Positions 6,594-14,108 of a DNA stretch of 15,701 nucleotides are shown one piece after another. Position numbers and translations under genes: made by a program. Every line of letters starts with the position of its first letter. Positions within the stretch are counted from its first letter, which is position 1. The notes beneath the pieces were generated by a model that was given only the letters and a program-made list of their open reading frames with translations, ran no database searches and was not told where the DNA came from. Source of the stretch: an uncultured Muribaculaceae bacterium (GTDB lineage Bacteria > Bacteroidota > Bacteroidia > Bacteroidales > Muribaculaceae); contig CAJTYD010000072.1 of the NCBI GenBank assembly GCA_910583775.1, forward strand, positions 1 through 15,701. Direction: 5' to 3'.

Positions 6594-7949
6594 ATGGCAT
6601 CGACAAACGGAATTAAGACACGTCTGATAATCATGAACTTCCTCGAATTCGCAATCTGGGGAAGTTATCTGGTTTCGCTGGGAATCTATTTAAGTTCGGT
6701 TGGACTCGGCTCCAAGGTATTCTGGTTTTATACCGCGCAGGGACTTGTCTCATTAATAATGCCTGCATTGGTCGGCATCGTGGCCGACAAGTGGATACCG
6801 GCACAGAAGATGCTCAGTCTATGTCACGGCATCGCCGGAATCTTCATGCTCCTTGCCGGATGGTATTGCATGCAGAGCGGCGGGAATGTGGAATTCGGCA
6901 CGCTGTTTACCTTCTACATTATTTCGATCGCTTTTTTCATGCCTACGATAGGACTTGCGAATTCCGTAGCCTTTAACGCGCTGAATAAGGCGAATCTTGA
7001 CACCGTTACCGCCTTCCCACCGATTCGGGTGTTCGGAACGGTCGGTTTTATATGCGCGGAGCTTTTCGTGAACTTCACAGGATATCAGAACACATACGCA
7101 CAGCTGATCACTTCCGGAGTATTGAGTATGTTGATGATGGCTTATTCTCTGTCGATGCCAGCATGCCCCGTGAATCCGACCTCAGGCCGATCGCTTTCAG
7201 AAACGCTCGGTCTAAATGCATTCAAGCTCTTCAAGCGTCGCACAATGGCTATTTTCTTTATATTCTCGATGCTTCTTGGAGTATGCCTCCAGATTACAAA
7301 CAGCTACGGGACAACCTTTATCGACAGCTTTAAAGCCATCTCCCGTTTCGCCGACGACTGGGCCGCCAATAACGCCACTGCGCTGACGGCAGTGTCGCAG
7401 GCAAGCGAGGCCCTCTGCATACTTCTTATCCCTTACTGCCTCAAACGTTTCGGAATCAAGGGAGTAATGCTTATCGCTATGTTCGCGTGGGTTCTTAGGT
7501 TCGGGTTCTTCGGGATCGGAAACACCGGCGGGGGGCTGATATTCCTCATTCTGTCGTGTATCGTTTATGGAGTGGCTTTCGATTTCTTCAATATCGCCGG
7601 AGGCCTGTTTGTCGACAAGCAGACAGATAAAAGCATCCGCTCGAGCGCGCAGGGGCTGTTCATGATTATGACGAACGGTGTTGGAGCGAGCGTCGGTACT
7701 TTCATCGCCGGTACTTATGTAGTAAACCGTTTTGTCGATATGTCGCCTGCGGGAAATCCTGAAACAAACCTTATCGGCTGGCAGCACTCCTGGTTTATCT
7801 TCGCGGCATATGCCCTTGTTCTTTGTGTGCTTTTCATGCTTTTCTTCCGCAATCCTGAACATTCGAAGCCACAGGTCGGTCTTGACAAGACAATCGACGA
7901 GGCAGGAGACGATCCGGAAGGAATGGTTGAGGCCGACCATAAATTCTGA
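6594..7949 (+). CDS. nupG: NupG-family nucleoside:H+ symporter (MFS), 451 aa
   Basis: Imports nucleosides across the inner membrane with protons, as a 12-helix MFS carrier. The sequence tracks E. coli NupG closely at the family's signature places: MPALVGIVADKWIPAQ (loop 2-3 at about residues 56-71), TAFPPIRVFGTVGFI, RRTMAIFFIFSMLLGVCLQI, YGVAFDFFNIAGG and IRSSAQGLFMIMTNG. It is about 30 residues longer than NupG, with a longer central loop and an acidic C-terminal tail (DKTIDEAGDDPEGMVEADHK). The Crp-like regulator precedes it, and rsmE begins 11 bp after its stop, so the permease promoter probably also drives rsmE. Bacteroidales often carry several paralogues, so the exact nucleoside range is open. 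Confidence 0.88.
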   Translation: MASTNGIKTRLIIMNFLEFAIWGSYLVSLGIYLSSVGLGSKVFWFYTAQGLVSLIMPALVGIVADKWIPAQKMLSLCHGIAGIFMLLAGWYCMQSGGNVEFGTLFTFYIISIAFFMPTIGLANSVAFNALNKANLDTVTAFPPIRVFGTVGFICAELFVNFTGYQNTYAQLITSGVLSMLMMAYSLSMPACPVNPTSGRSLSETLGLNAFKLFKRRTMAIFFIFSMLLGVCLQITNSYGTTFIDSFKAISRFADDWAANNATALTAVSQASEALCILLIPYCLKRFGIKGVMLIAMFAWVLRFGFFGIGNTGGGLIFLILSCIVYGVAFDFFNIAGGLFVDKQTDKSIRSSAQGLFMIMTNGVGASVGTFIAGTYVVNRFVDMSPAGNPETNLIGWQHSWFIFAAYALVLCVLFMLFFRNPEHSKPQVGLDKTIDEAGDDPEGMVEADHKF

Positions 7950-7960
7950 TTATATTCGCT

Positions 7961-8671
7961 ATGATTCGTTTTTATGCTCCTGATATAGAATCCACAGGGA
8001 TGCTTCCTGAAGTGGAATCAGGCCATTGCTGCAGAGTGCTGAGAAAACAGGAAGGCGACGTGATCAATGTGGTCGATGGCAAGGGAAACGCTTTCGAATG
8101 TAGGATCATAGATGCCCATCCGAAGAAAACGATGGTCGAGATCAACTCCAAAGTCCAGGAAAAGCCTCATTGGGACTGTAGGATAACAATCGCAATTGCT
8201 CCCACGAAGAATATGGACCGGATGGAATGGTTTGTCGAAAAAATCGTAGAGCTTGGAGTCGATGAAATTGTTTTTCTCAACTGCGAACACAGCGAGAGAA
8301 AGATTGTCAAGCCGGAGAGGGTGGAGAAGATCATGATATCGGCAATGACGCAGAGCATGAAATCTAAGATGCCGGTTCTCCGTGCCAATATCCCTTTTAA
8401 GGATTTTATAGCAGGCGTATCCGATTCAGAGAAGTTTATGGGATATTGCAATGAAAATTTTCCGTTGAAGAGTTTCGTCAAGGAATATCACCCCGGGGAA
8501 GATGTGGCCGTTTTGATCGGACCGGAGGGCGATTTTTCGCCTGCAGAAGTTGAAAGGGCTGTTGATGCCGGTTTTGTTCCGGTGAGTTTCGGGGCTACAA
8601 GATTACGGACGGAGACAGCCGGACTTTATGCCGTGTGTGCAGTGCATGCCGTCAACAGTCTCATTTCATGA
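7961..8671 (+). CDS. rsmE: 16S rRNA (uracil(1498)-N(3))-methyltransferase
   Basis: Methylates N3 of U1498 in 16S rRNA in assembled 30S subunits, using AdoMet. At 236 aa it is the normal length. The N-terminal PUA-like part (about 1-70) includes HCCRVLRKQEGD. The SPOUT trefoil-knot methyltransferase domain (about 72-236) shows APTKNMDRMEWFVEKIVELG, LIGPEGDFSPAEV (185-197) and the terminal knot motif FGATRLRTETAG (210-221), all diagnostic of RsmE. It starts 11 bp after the nucleoside permease stop, so the two are probably co-transcribed, although no functional link is known. Confidence 0.95.
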   Translation: MIRFYAPDIESTGMLPEVESGHCCRVLRKQEGDVINVVDGKGNAFECRIIDAHPKKTMVEINSKVQEKPHWDCRITIAIAPTKNMDRMEWFVEKIVELGVDEIVFLNCEHSERKIVKPERVEKIMISAMTQSMKSKMPVLRANIPFKDFIAGVSDSEKFMGYCNENFPLKSFVKEYHPGEDVAVLIGPEGDFSPAEVERAVDAGFVPVSFGATRLRTETAGLYAVCAVHAVNSLIS

Positions 8672-8697
8672 CTGGGCCTGAAACCATCCCTTAATTG

Positions 8698-8705
8698 TAT
8701 TTTTG
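8698..8705 (+). promoter_or_regulatory. -7 box candidate for the TPR gene
   Basis: TATTTTTG matches TAnnTTTG and lies 25 bp before ATG 8730, giving a short leader. No TTTG is found 19-21 bp upstream, so it may be an imperfect promoter or chance. Readthrough from rsmE is equally likely. Confidence 0.35.
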
Positions 8706-8729
8706 AATCAATCACTGAATCATATTATT

Positions 8730-10286
8730 ATGCATAGAGTCAGGTTTATCATATTTTCGGCAGTCATTCTTTTGTCTGTCAATATTTATGCGCAGGAGTT
8801 AAACCCTATGACAAAGGCGGTGCTGAAGGGGTATGAGAAACTGCTTGAGGAGGATCCGACCGATTATGAGACGCTGTATCAGCGGTCGAGCCAGTATTAT
8901 CAGCTTTCAATGTATGACAATGCTCTGAACGATATAACCCTGGCCATCGAATACACCCCGGCAAAGAAAAAGCTGATGCTGGCAAGCGAATATTCCCTGA
9001 TGTCGGATATCTACGTCGAGATGAAGGAGTATGAGAAAGCCTTGTCGGCGATCGACAGCAGTCTAAGCCTCAACAGCATGGATTATGCCAATCTTTACAA
9101 GAAGGGCAACATCTGTCTGTATCTCAAGAAACCGGACGAGGCGTACCGTGCTTTCAACTCCATGCACAGGATAAAGAGCCGTAGCCAGGAAGCCTTTTAC
9201 GGCATGGCACGAGCAGATATAATGAAAGGAAAGAAATCGGAGGCATACGGGCTTATCAAGCAGATTGAGGATGCAGATCCCAGCGGATATATCACTTATT
9301 GTCGCATCGGGGAGCTGTATGAGGATCTGCATGAGGATGAAAACGCCGCTGCAAATTACCTTAGCGCCGTCAGTCTTTCCGACAATAATTCATACCGTCC
9401 CCTTGAATCTCTGATATCTCTTGCGAAAAGAAACTATGGGGCGGTTGAATCAGCCATTAAGTTTGCTGTTTCTAAATCAAACAATCCTGTTTCGTTATAT
9501 TTCATAGGGGCAAATATAGCGATGCAAAGCGGCAATTACAATCAGGCTTACGACTGTTTCAAGCAGTTGCTCTCCTACAATCAGGCTCAGACGGCATCGG
9601 TCTTAAACAGTATGGCTAAATGTTGTCTTGCCCTGAACAGACTTTCTGAGGCGCAGAATTATTCTGCCATGAGCATAGCGCGTGAAGCCGGATATGGTAA
9701 TTATCTGACGCGTTCGGAGGTGGAGAGGGCATGCGGAAATCCGGCGCAGGCTCTTCTCGCGGCCACAAGAGCTTTGCGTCTCGACGGGAATTCCACTCAG
9801 GCATTGATAGAAATGGCGCTCTCCAGTATGGATAATAAGGATGGTAAAGGTGCGTTACAGGCTCTGAACGAGGCTGTGATTACGGACCCTTCCGATACAT
9901 ACGCCATTATGCTGAGGGCATTCGTTTATTATGAAATGCTCGATGACGCTAAATCAGCTATGGAAGATTATCAGAATGTCGCCTCCATCAATGAGGATTC
10001 GTTTCCTGCCCTGATGTATAAGGCATTGGCCCAGACTCTTTCCGGAAAAAAACTCGATGGCGACGAGACCATGAAGAAGGCATTGAGCGATAAAAAGGAG
10101 CTTGCCAAGGATGACTATTATTATGCAGCTGTTTATTACGCACAGACCGGAGATATTGTCAAAGGCAAGGAGATGATCGAGAAGGCCATCAAGGCAGGAT
10201 ATCAGAATCAGTATAATCTGTATGCGAATACGACGGCCAACTTAAGTATTGCTCCCATTCGTCACCTGCTTCAGAAACCGAGTTGA
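8730..10286 (+). CDS. Secreted/periplasmic tetratricopeptide-repeat protein, 518 aa
   Basis: I prefer ATG 8730 over the upstream TTG 8703, because it puts a normal Sec signal peptide at the very N-terminus: MHRVRFIIFSAVILLSVNIYAQ, with cleavage after AQ, a common Bacteroidetes pattern. The rest is almost all TPR-like helix pairs with the usual small/aromatic pattern, for example YQRSSQYYQLSMYDNALNDI, MSDIYVEMKEYEKALSAIDS, YFIGANIAMQSGNYNQAYDC and YYAAVYYAQTGDIVKGKEMI. I judge about a dozen repeats by eye. No enzymatic domain is visible. Such proteins scaffold envelope complexes, but the partner is not evident. The gene follows rsmE by 58 bp and converges on the M23 peptidase gene. Confidence 0.8.
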   Translation: MHRVRFIIFSAVILLSVNIYAQELNPMTKAVLKGYEKLLEEDPTDYETLYQRSSQYYQLSMYDNALNDITLAIEYTPAKKKLMLASEYSLMSDIYVEMKEYEKALSAIDSSLSLNSMDYANLYKKGNICLYLKKPDEAYRAFNSMHRIKSRSQEAFYGMARADIMKGKKSEAYGLIKQIEDADPSGYITYCRIGELYEDLHEDENAAANYLSAVSLSDNNSYRPLESLISLAKRNYGAVESAIKFAVSKSNNPVSLYFIGANIAMQSGNYNQAYDCFKQLLSYNQAQTASVLNSMAKCCLALNRLSEAQNYSAMSIAREAGYGNYLTRSEVERACGNPAQALLAATRALRLDGNSTQALIEMALSSMDNKDGKGALQALNEAVITDPSDTYAIMLRAFVYYEMLDDAKSAMEDYQNVASINEDSFPALMYKALAQTLSGKKLDGDETMKKALSDKKELAKDDYYYAAVYYAQTGDIVKGKEMIEKAIKAGYQNQYNLYANTTANLSIAPIRHLLQKPS

Positions 10287-10316
10287 GAGATCTAAGAGCT
10301 CTGGAAGCTCAAAAAA

Positions 10317-10370
10317 CTATAAGACTTATATAATCTATAAGACTTATATAACCTATAAGACTTATAATTC
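10317..10370 (+). repeat. Three tandem 18-bp repeats, each with an internal palindrome
   Basis: Units start at 10317, 10335 and 10353. Each begins CTATAAGACTTATA, and the first two continue TAAT/TAAC; the third diverges in its last four bases. The core TATAAG-A-CTTATA is a near-perfect palindrome. The array lies between the TPR stop and the convergent terminator and is not within a gene. Confidence 0.85.
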
Positions 10371-10384
10371 TTATCCGATAAAGA

Positions 10385-10415
10385 AAGAAGGCCAAGCCTT
10401 GAGCTTAGCCTTCTT
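10385..10415. terminator. Bidirectional terminator between the convergent TPR and M23 genes
   Basis: AAGAAGGC pairs with GCCTTCTT and, after one mismatch, AAGC pairs with GCTT around the loop CTTGA. T-rich sequence follows on the forward strand (TTCGTTGTTATG) and CTTTCTTTAT on the reverse. The position between two converging stops fits. Confidence 0.85.
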
Positions 10416-10440
10416 TTCGTTGTTATGTTGTTTATTGAGT

Positions 10441-11382
10441 TTATCTGAGTTTGAGAACCTGGCCGCTTCTGATCTTGTCGGAGTTTGCGAGGTTGTTGAT
10501 CTTTCTGAGCGTCGTGGCCGACATGCCGTAGCTACGTGCAATAGAAGAAAGAGTGTCGCCCCGTTTGACGGTGTAGGTTGATCTTGTGGATTTACCCTGT
10601 TTGTAGGGATTCTCCTTTTCGTTCTGCGCCAGATTGCGCGACGGGGCGTAGTTTCTGGCCTGAGTGTAGGTAGACTTTGTGAAAGTATAGGTGTCGGTAT
10701 GGGTTGTCTGGTTGGCGAAATCGAAGATTGCCGCCGGGTTGATGGCATATCCCATATAACGGGTCTCAAAATGGAGATGCGGCCCCGTGCTTCTTCCGGT
10801 GCTACCGCCGAGAGCTATCGGCTGGCCGGCCTTTACAACCTGCTCCGGTTTGACAATAGCTTTATTGAGGTGGCCGTAAACGGTTTCAAGACCATTGGGA
10901 TGACGTATGATCACGTAATTGCCATATCCCTTGCGTTCGTAAGCCGTAAGCCGGACCTTCCCGTCGAAAGCGGCGTAGATGGTGTCGTTGGAATGGATGG
11001 CAAGGTCAATGCCTTTGTGCATTCTTCCGAACTTGGCTCGGTATCCGTAATGTGAGGTCACTTTCCCGGGACACGGCATGAAATAACCTCTCACGTCGAT
11101 TTCCATAGAATAGGGAACGTCTGCTTCCTTAAAAGGATTGACACGTTTGCTGTTCCAGCCTTCAGTATAGATATCAAGCTCGGGCTCGATGTCGTCGATG
11201 AGGTCGATAAAAGTATTCTGCTCCACGAGCTTGATCTGGTCTTTTGTCTTGGCCTGATTAGCCAGAAGCCTTTTGTGGGCGTCTGAATGTGGAGATTTTG
11301 AAATTATTGTCTGAGCCTGCAGCCCTGAAATAGAAACAGCTAAAACAAAAGCCGCACTCAGTATTCGTTTAAGATTCATCAT
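10441..11382 (-). CDS. M23-family peptidoglycan endopeptidase with C-terminal LysM, 313 aa
   Basis: A secreted cell-wall hydrolase or division-type amidase activator. A signal peptide spans about residues 1-24 (NLKRILSAAFVLAVSISGLQAQ). The M23 (LytM) domain covers about 100-220 with the zinc motif HKGID (H122, D126), YGHLN (H171) and GPHLHFE (H202, H204), so the metal ligands and catalytic histidines are all present and it is probably active. A Thr/Tyr-rich linker (about 225-265) leads to one LysM domain at 269-313 (YTVKRGDTLSSIARSYGMS to SGQVLKLR), which would bind glycan. The order M23 then LysM at the extreme C-terminus is common in Bacteroidales. It starts 35 bp after ndk ends on the same strand, so co-transcription is likely. 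Confidence 0.92.
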   Translation of the reverse strand: MMNLKRILSAAFVLAVSISGLQAQTIISKSPHSDAHKRLLANQAKTKDQIKLVEQNTFIDLIDDIEPELDIYTEGWNSKRVNPFKEADVPYSMEIDVRGYFMPCPGKVTSHYGYRAKFGRMHKGIDLAIHSNDTIYAAFDGKVRLTAYERKGYGNYVIIRHPNGLETVYGHLNKAIVKPEQVVKAGQPIALGGSTGRSTGPHLHFETRYMGYAINPAAIFDFANQTTHTDTYTFTKSTYTQARNYAPSRNLAQNEKENPYKQGKSTRSTYTVKRGDTLSSIARSYGMSATTLRKINNLANSDKIRSGQVLKLR

Positions 11383-11417
11383 TTCTTTCTACTTTCTTTA
11401 GGAGAGAAGCTTCGGCA

Positions 11418-11879
11418 TTAGAGTTCGTCGTTGCCGTATGTGAATGTTAGGTTAGCCGGGGTATATTCGAAAATTTCTTCAGGTTTGAAAAATCTTGCAA
11501 TTTCAATCTTGGCGTTCTCAACGCTGTCGGAAGCATGGACGATGTTCATCTGCCCGCTCATGCAGTAATCTCCTCTCAGTGTTCCGGGAGCGGCTTTGCG
11601 GCCGTTGGTCACGCCTGTCATCTCGCGGAACACCCTGACAGCCTCAACACCTTTGAGACACATCACGATTACCGGGCATGCCACCATGGATTCCACTATC
11701 GAAGGGAAGAACGGTTTGTCGACAAGATGGGCATAATGCTCACGCAGTATTTTCTCATCAAGCTGCATCATTTTCATGCCGCTGATGATCAATCCTTTTT
11801 TCTCAATTCTTCCGATCACCTCGCCAATGAGACCGCGCTCTACAGCCGAGGGCTTCAATATTACAAGAGTCTGCTCCAT
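11418..11879 (-). CDS. ndk: Nucleoside diphosphate kinase
   Basis: Transfers the gamma-phosphate of NTPs to NDPs through a phosphohistidine, balancing cytoplasmic nucleotide pools. At 153 aa it has the standard length plus the few extra residues usual in Bacteroidetes. The active-site motif NIVHASDS (112-119) holds the catalytic H115. Other hallmarks are LVILKPSAVERGLIGEVI (with Ser where many Ndks have Asp), YAHLVDKPFF, TNGRKAAPGTLRGDY and ARFFKPEEIFEY. It faces a 601-bp divergent spacer with a probable -7 box 41 bp upstream, and is followed by the M23 peptidase. Confidence 0.96.
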   Translation of the reverse strand: MEQTLVILKPSAVERGLIGEVIGRIEKKGLIISGMKMMQLDEKILREHYAHLVDKPFFPSIVESMVACPVIVMCLKGVEAVRVFREMTGVTNGRKAAPGTLRGDYCMSGQMNIVHASDSVENAKIEIARFFKPEEIFEYTPANLTFTYGNDEL

Positions 11880-11920
11880 GAGTTATTTACAAATTTTAAG
11901 ATTTTCAAATCTTTATGGTT

Positions 11921-11928
11921 CAAATATA
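11921..11928 (-). promoter_or_regulatory. -7 box of the ndk promoter
   Basis: Reverse-strand TATATTTG matches TAnnTTTG and lies 41 bp before the ndk start. No clear TTTG is present 19-21 bp further upstream. A 6-bp hairpin, AAGATT/AATCTT (11898-11913), would fall in the short leader. Confidence 0.5.
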
Positions 11929-12273
11929 ATCGATTACATCGGTTTTTCCTAATTATTTCCATTCTTTTTTTATCAATATTTTATTTAGTGTCGAATTTAC
12001 ACTATCTAACTTGATACTATATGTACTTTTATGGATGTTTTATGTTTAAAAACATATTAATTATTTATTTGCACTATCGGTTGGAGAATGTGCAAAACCA
12101 TGATTTTGGAAGTGTTAACTAATGTTAATCTAAAATAATATCCCCAGAATCAGAATAATGCGTTTCCAGCTTCAGATGTTTGTAACGAGTTTGAACCATT
12201 GGTATCGTTTCTTTGTAAAGACATTAGAATTCCTCTTTTTTAGAGAGGGAATATCCGAGCTAAAAGAGATTTC

Positions 12274-12308
12274 ACTAAGTAAGTGTTGGAATTTAATTTA
12301 TACTTAGT
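12274..12308. promoter_or_regulatory. 8-bp inverted repeat ACTAAGTA / TACTTAGT
   Basis: Arms 12274-12281 and 12301-12308 are exact, with a 19-bp gap. They lie just upstream of the -7-like box at 12316 and share the TACTTA-type core with the pair at 12405-12458. Confidence 0.35.
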
Positions 12309-12315
12309 ACGAGTT

Positions 12316-12323
12316 TATTTTTG
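12316..12323 (+). promoter_or_regulatory. -7 box candidate for the mechanosensitive channel gene
   Basis: TATTTTTG matches TAnnTTTG. A TTTG at the proper upstream spacing is missing. If used, the leader would be about 150 nt and would contain two dyads. Confidence 0.4.
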
Positions 12324-12349
12324 AGTTGATTTCGGTGCGGAGAGAGGAA

Positions 12350-12365
12350 GAATATATTTATATTC
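12350..12365. promoter_or_regulatory. Short palindrome GAATATA-TT-TATATTC
   Basis: Seven-base arms (12350-12356 and 12359-12365) with a 2-bp centre, inside the predicted leader of the channel gene. It may be an operator, or chance in AT-rich DNA. Confidence 0.3.
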
Positions 12366-12404
12366 GACCGAACGACAAGCCGGAAGCAACCAAAAAGAAA
12401 CCGT

Positions 12405-12458
12405 AGTAAGTATAAAAGATATTCCTCATTTACTATCGTTTAAATTTCAATACTTACT
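12405..12458. promoter_or_regulatory. 9-bp inverted repeat AGTAAGTAT / ATACTTACT
   Basis: Arms 12405-12413 and 12450-12458 are exact and enclose 36 nt. The right arm ends 22 bp before the channel ATG, so a transcript hairpin could influence its translation. Confidence 0.35.
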
Positions 12459-12480
12459 TATATAATTAATCAGACAGATC

Positions 12481-14040
12481 ATGATAAATTCTTTGATTGC
12501 TTTAATGCCCGACAGGGGGGAGAAAGTGTCGGATGTCGTTGGTCATCCGGAGTTTATTCTGGGAGACACGGCCGAACAGAGTTCCTATTTTATCGCACGG
12601 ACTCTTATGAGGGCAGTGGAGTGGTTGCTCAATCTAATCGGACTTGGAAATAATGAGACGGCATTTATCTGGATATATACTATTCTTGTGTTTGCCGTAG
12701 CCATCCTTTTCGGATATATGGTAAAGTGGATTCTGGTAAAAATCCTGGATGCCATAGGTCCGCACCTGAGCAGCGATTTCTATAAGAGGCTGGTGCAGAG
12801 AAAGTTTTTTACAAAACTATGCAGGGTTGTTCCTCCTCTGGTGTTTATAATTCTTATTCAATTCACGCTGACATCCCATCAGACTCTTGCTTCATGGCTG
12901 ACACGGCTCAGTTTCATCTATATTGTAGCCATTATAAGCATGACGCTTTGCACTGTTACGGATGTGGTCTGGGCTCATCTTGATGAGCGCGAGAATAAAC
13001 GCAACCTGCCTCTTTCGGGCATAGTGCAGGTCGTTAAGCTAATAATCTGGATTATTGGAGTCATTGTAATTGCGGCCATCCTTTTCAATAAATCGCCGGC
13101 GGCATTGCTGGCGGGCCTTGGCGCTTTTGCCGCGGTGCTGATGCTTGTCTTTAAAGACAGCATTTTGGGCGTGGTGGCCGGAGTGCAGCTCGCTGAGAAT
13201 GACTCACTCCATGTCGGAGACTGGATCGTCCCGAACGGATCTGATGCCAACGGCACGGTCGTGGAGGTAGGGCTGACAGCGGTGAAGATAGAAAACTGGG
13301 ATAAGACCATATCCACCATTCCCCCTTACAGCCTTATTACCTCCGGATTTAAAAACTATAGAAACATGCAGCAAAGCAACACCCGGAGGATCCAGCGGTC
13401 TTATATGATAGACGCCGACAGTGTCGTCGAGACTAACGACGATATGCTTGCCGAATTCTCGGAAGTGCCTTTCATGAAAGGGTGGATTGCAGAAAAAATC
13501 AAACAGCGGGAAGCCGGAAACGAACAGAATGTCAACAACAGCGCAGGTCTCGCTGACGGCTCAATCGACACTAATCTCGGTGTCTTCAGGGCATATCTCC
13601 AGATGTATCTCCAGAATAATCCGAATATCGACAAGGGAAGCACATGTTTTATCAGCACTCTTGCCCAGACATCGACGGGGATTCCTCTACAGATCTATTG
13701 TTTCACCTCCACTTCGTCGTGGATACCTTACGAGGGGATACAATCCGGAATTTTCGAGCATATCGCCGCCATGCTTTATCGGTTTCATCTTTATGCATTC
13801 GAAAATCCGTCCGGTCGCGACACTATTATTGACGGTTATCTCAGTCCTGGCAAGGATCCGGAGAGCCTGTTCGGACTTCCGTATCCTTTCTTTAACGAAA
13901 GCGGAACGCCGGCTAATCCGGGAATTCCGCCTCAATGGCTCTATCCTTCGCCGTCTGCCTATTGCGGCCTGAAGCCCGGATCTCCCTCGGTGTCATCTAC
14001 GACCTCCGGTAACGGCAAAGAAGATGGCCGGGCCGGATAA
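12481..14040 (+). CDS. ybdG: YbdG-type small-conductance mechanosensitive channel (MscS superfamily), 519 aa
   Basis: An inner-membrane channel that opens under membrane tension. Hydrophobic segments lie at about residues 62-84, 113-131, 143-163, 180-202 and 207-230. The last is the pore helix, with AALLAGLGAFAAVLMLVFKD, then the MscS beta-domain (LAENDSLHVGDWIV, VEVGLTAVKIENWDKTISTIPPYSL, about 237-300). The cytoplasmic part follows YbdG rather than MscS: TNLGVFRAYLQMYLQNNP, IPLQIYCFTSTSSWIPYEGI, ENPSGRDT. Compared with E. coli YbdG there is an N-terminal leader of about 50 residues and a C-terminal Pro/Ser/Gly-rich extension of about 65 residues (YPFFNESGTPANPGIPP onward) with no known role. 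It diverges from ndk and converges on tnaA. Confidence 0.88.
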   Translation: MINSLIALMPDRGEKVSDVVGHPEFILGDTAEQSSYFIARTLMRAVEWLLNLIGLGNNETAFIWIYTILVFAVAILFGYMVKWILVKILDAIGPHLSSDFYKRLVQRKFFTKLCRVVPPLVFIILIQFTLTSHQTLASWLTRLSFIYIVAIISMTLCTVTDVVWAHLDERENKRNLPLSGIVQVVKLIIWIIGVIVIAAILFNKSPAALLAGLGAFAAVLMLVFKDSILGVVAGVQLAENDSLHVGDWIVPNGSDANGTVVEVGLTAVKIENWDKTISTIPPYSLITSGFKNYRNMQQSNTRRIQRSYMIDADSVVETNDDMLAEFSEVPFMKGWIAEKIKQREAGNEQNVNNSAGLADGSIDTNLGVFRAYLQMYLQNNPNIDKGSTCFISTLAQTSTGIPLQIYCFTSTSSWIPYEGIQSGIFEHIAAMLYRFHLYAFENPSGRDTIIDGYLSPGKDPESLFGLPYPFFNESGTPANPGIPPQWLYPSPSAYCGLKPGSPSVSSTTSGNGKEDGRAG

Positions 14041-14045
14041 AATAA

Positions 14046-14077
14046 CATCCCCAGGGCTACTGTCAGCCTTGGGGATG
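14046..14077. terminator. Shared terminator between the channel gene and tnaA
   Basis: CATCCCCAGGGC (14046-14057) pairs with GCCTTGGGGATG (14066-14077): 12 pairs including one G-U, with an 8-nt loop. On the reverse strand it is followed by TTATTTTAT, so it is best as the tnaA terminator; it sits 6 bp past the channel stop on the other side. Confidence 0.85.
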
Positions 14078-14108
14078 CTCTGATGTCCGGAAAAAGAATT
14101 ATAGTCTA

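Larger units (their letters stand above)
11880..12480. other. 601-bp AT-rich divergent spacer between ndk and the mechanosensitive channel
   Basis: No convincing ORF; the longest, of about 33 codons near 12021, lacks support. It holds the ndk -7 box, a short hairpin ATGTTTT/AAAACAT (12035-12055), an imperfect hairpin near 12228-12252, a -7-like box at 12316-12323 and three dyads at 12274-12308, 12350-12365 and 12405-12458. The length and structure suggest regulation or an unrecognised small RNA, but neither is shown. Confidence 0.6.

Noticed and set aside
7212..7940. 242-codon reverse-strand ORF opposite the nucleoside permease
   Set aside because: It is a shadow of the permease gene: its product is charged and low in protein-like pattern, and the forward frame has unmistakable NupG motifs.
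10317..10370. A CRISPR array
   Set aside because: The repeats are 18 bp, directly adjacent without variable spacers, and no cas genes are nearby.
12132..12145. 14-bp sequence AAAATAATATCCCC shared with the tnaA promoter region (15533-15546)
   Set aside because: Only half of the dyad is present at 12.1 kb, and there is no promoter in register; likely chance in AT-rich DNA.
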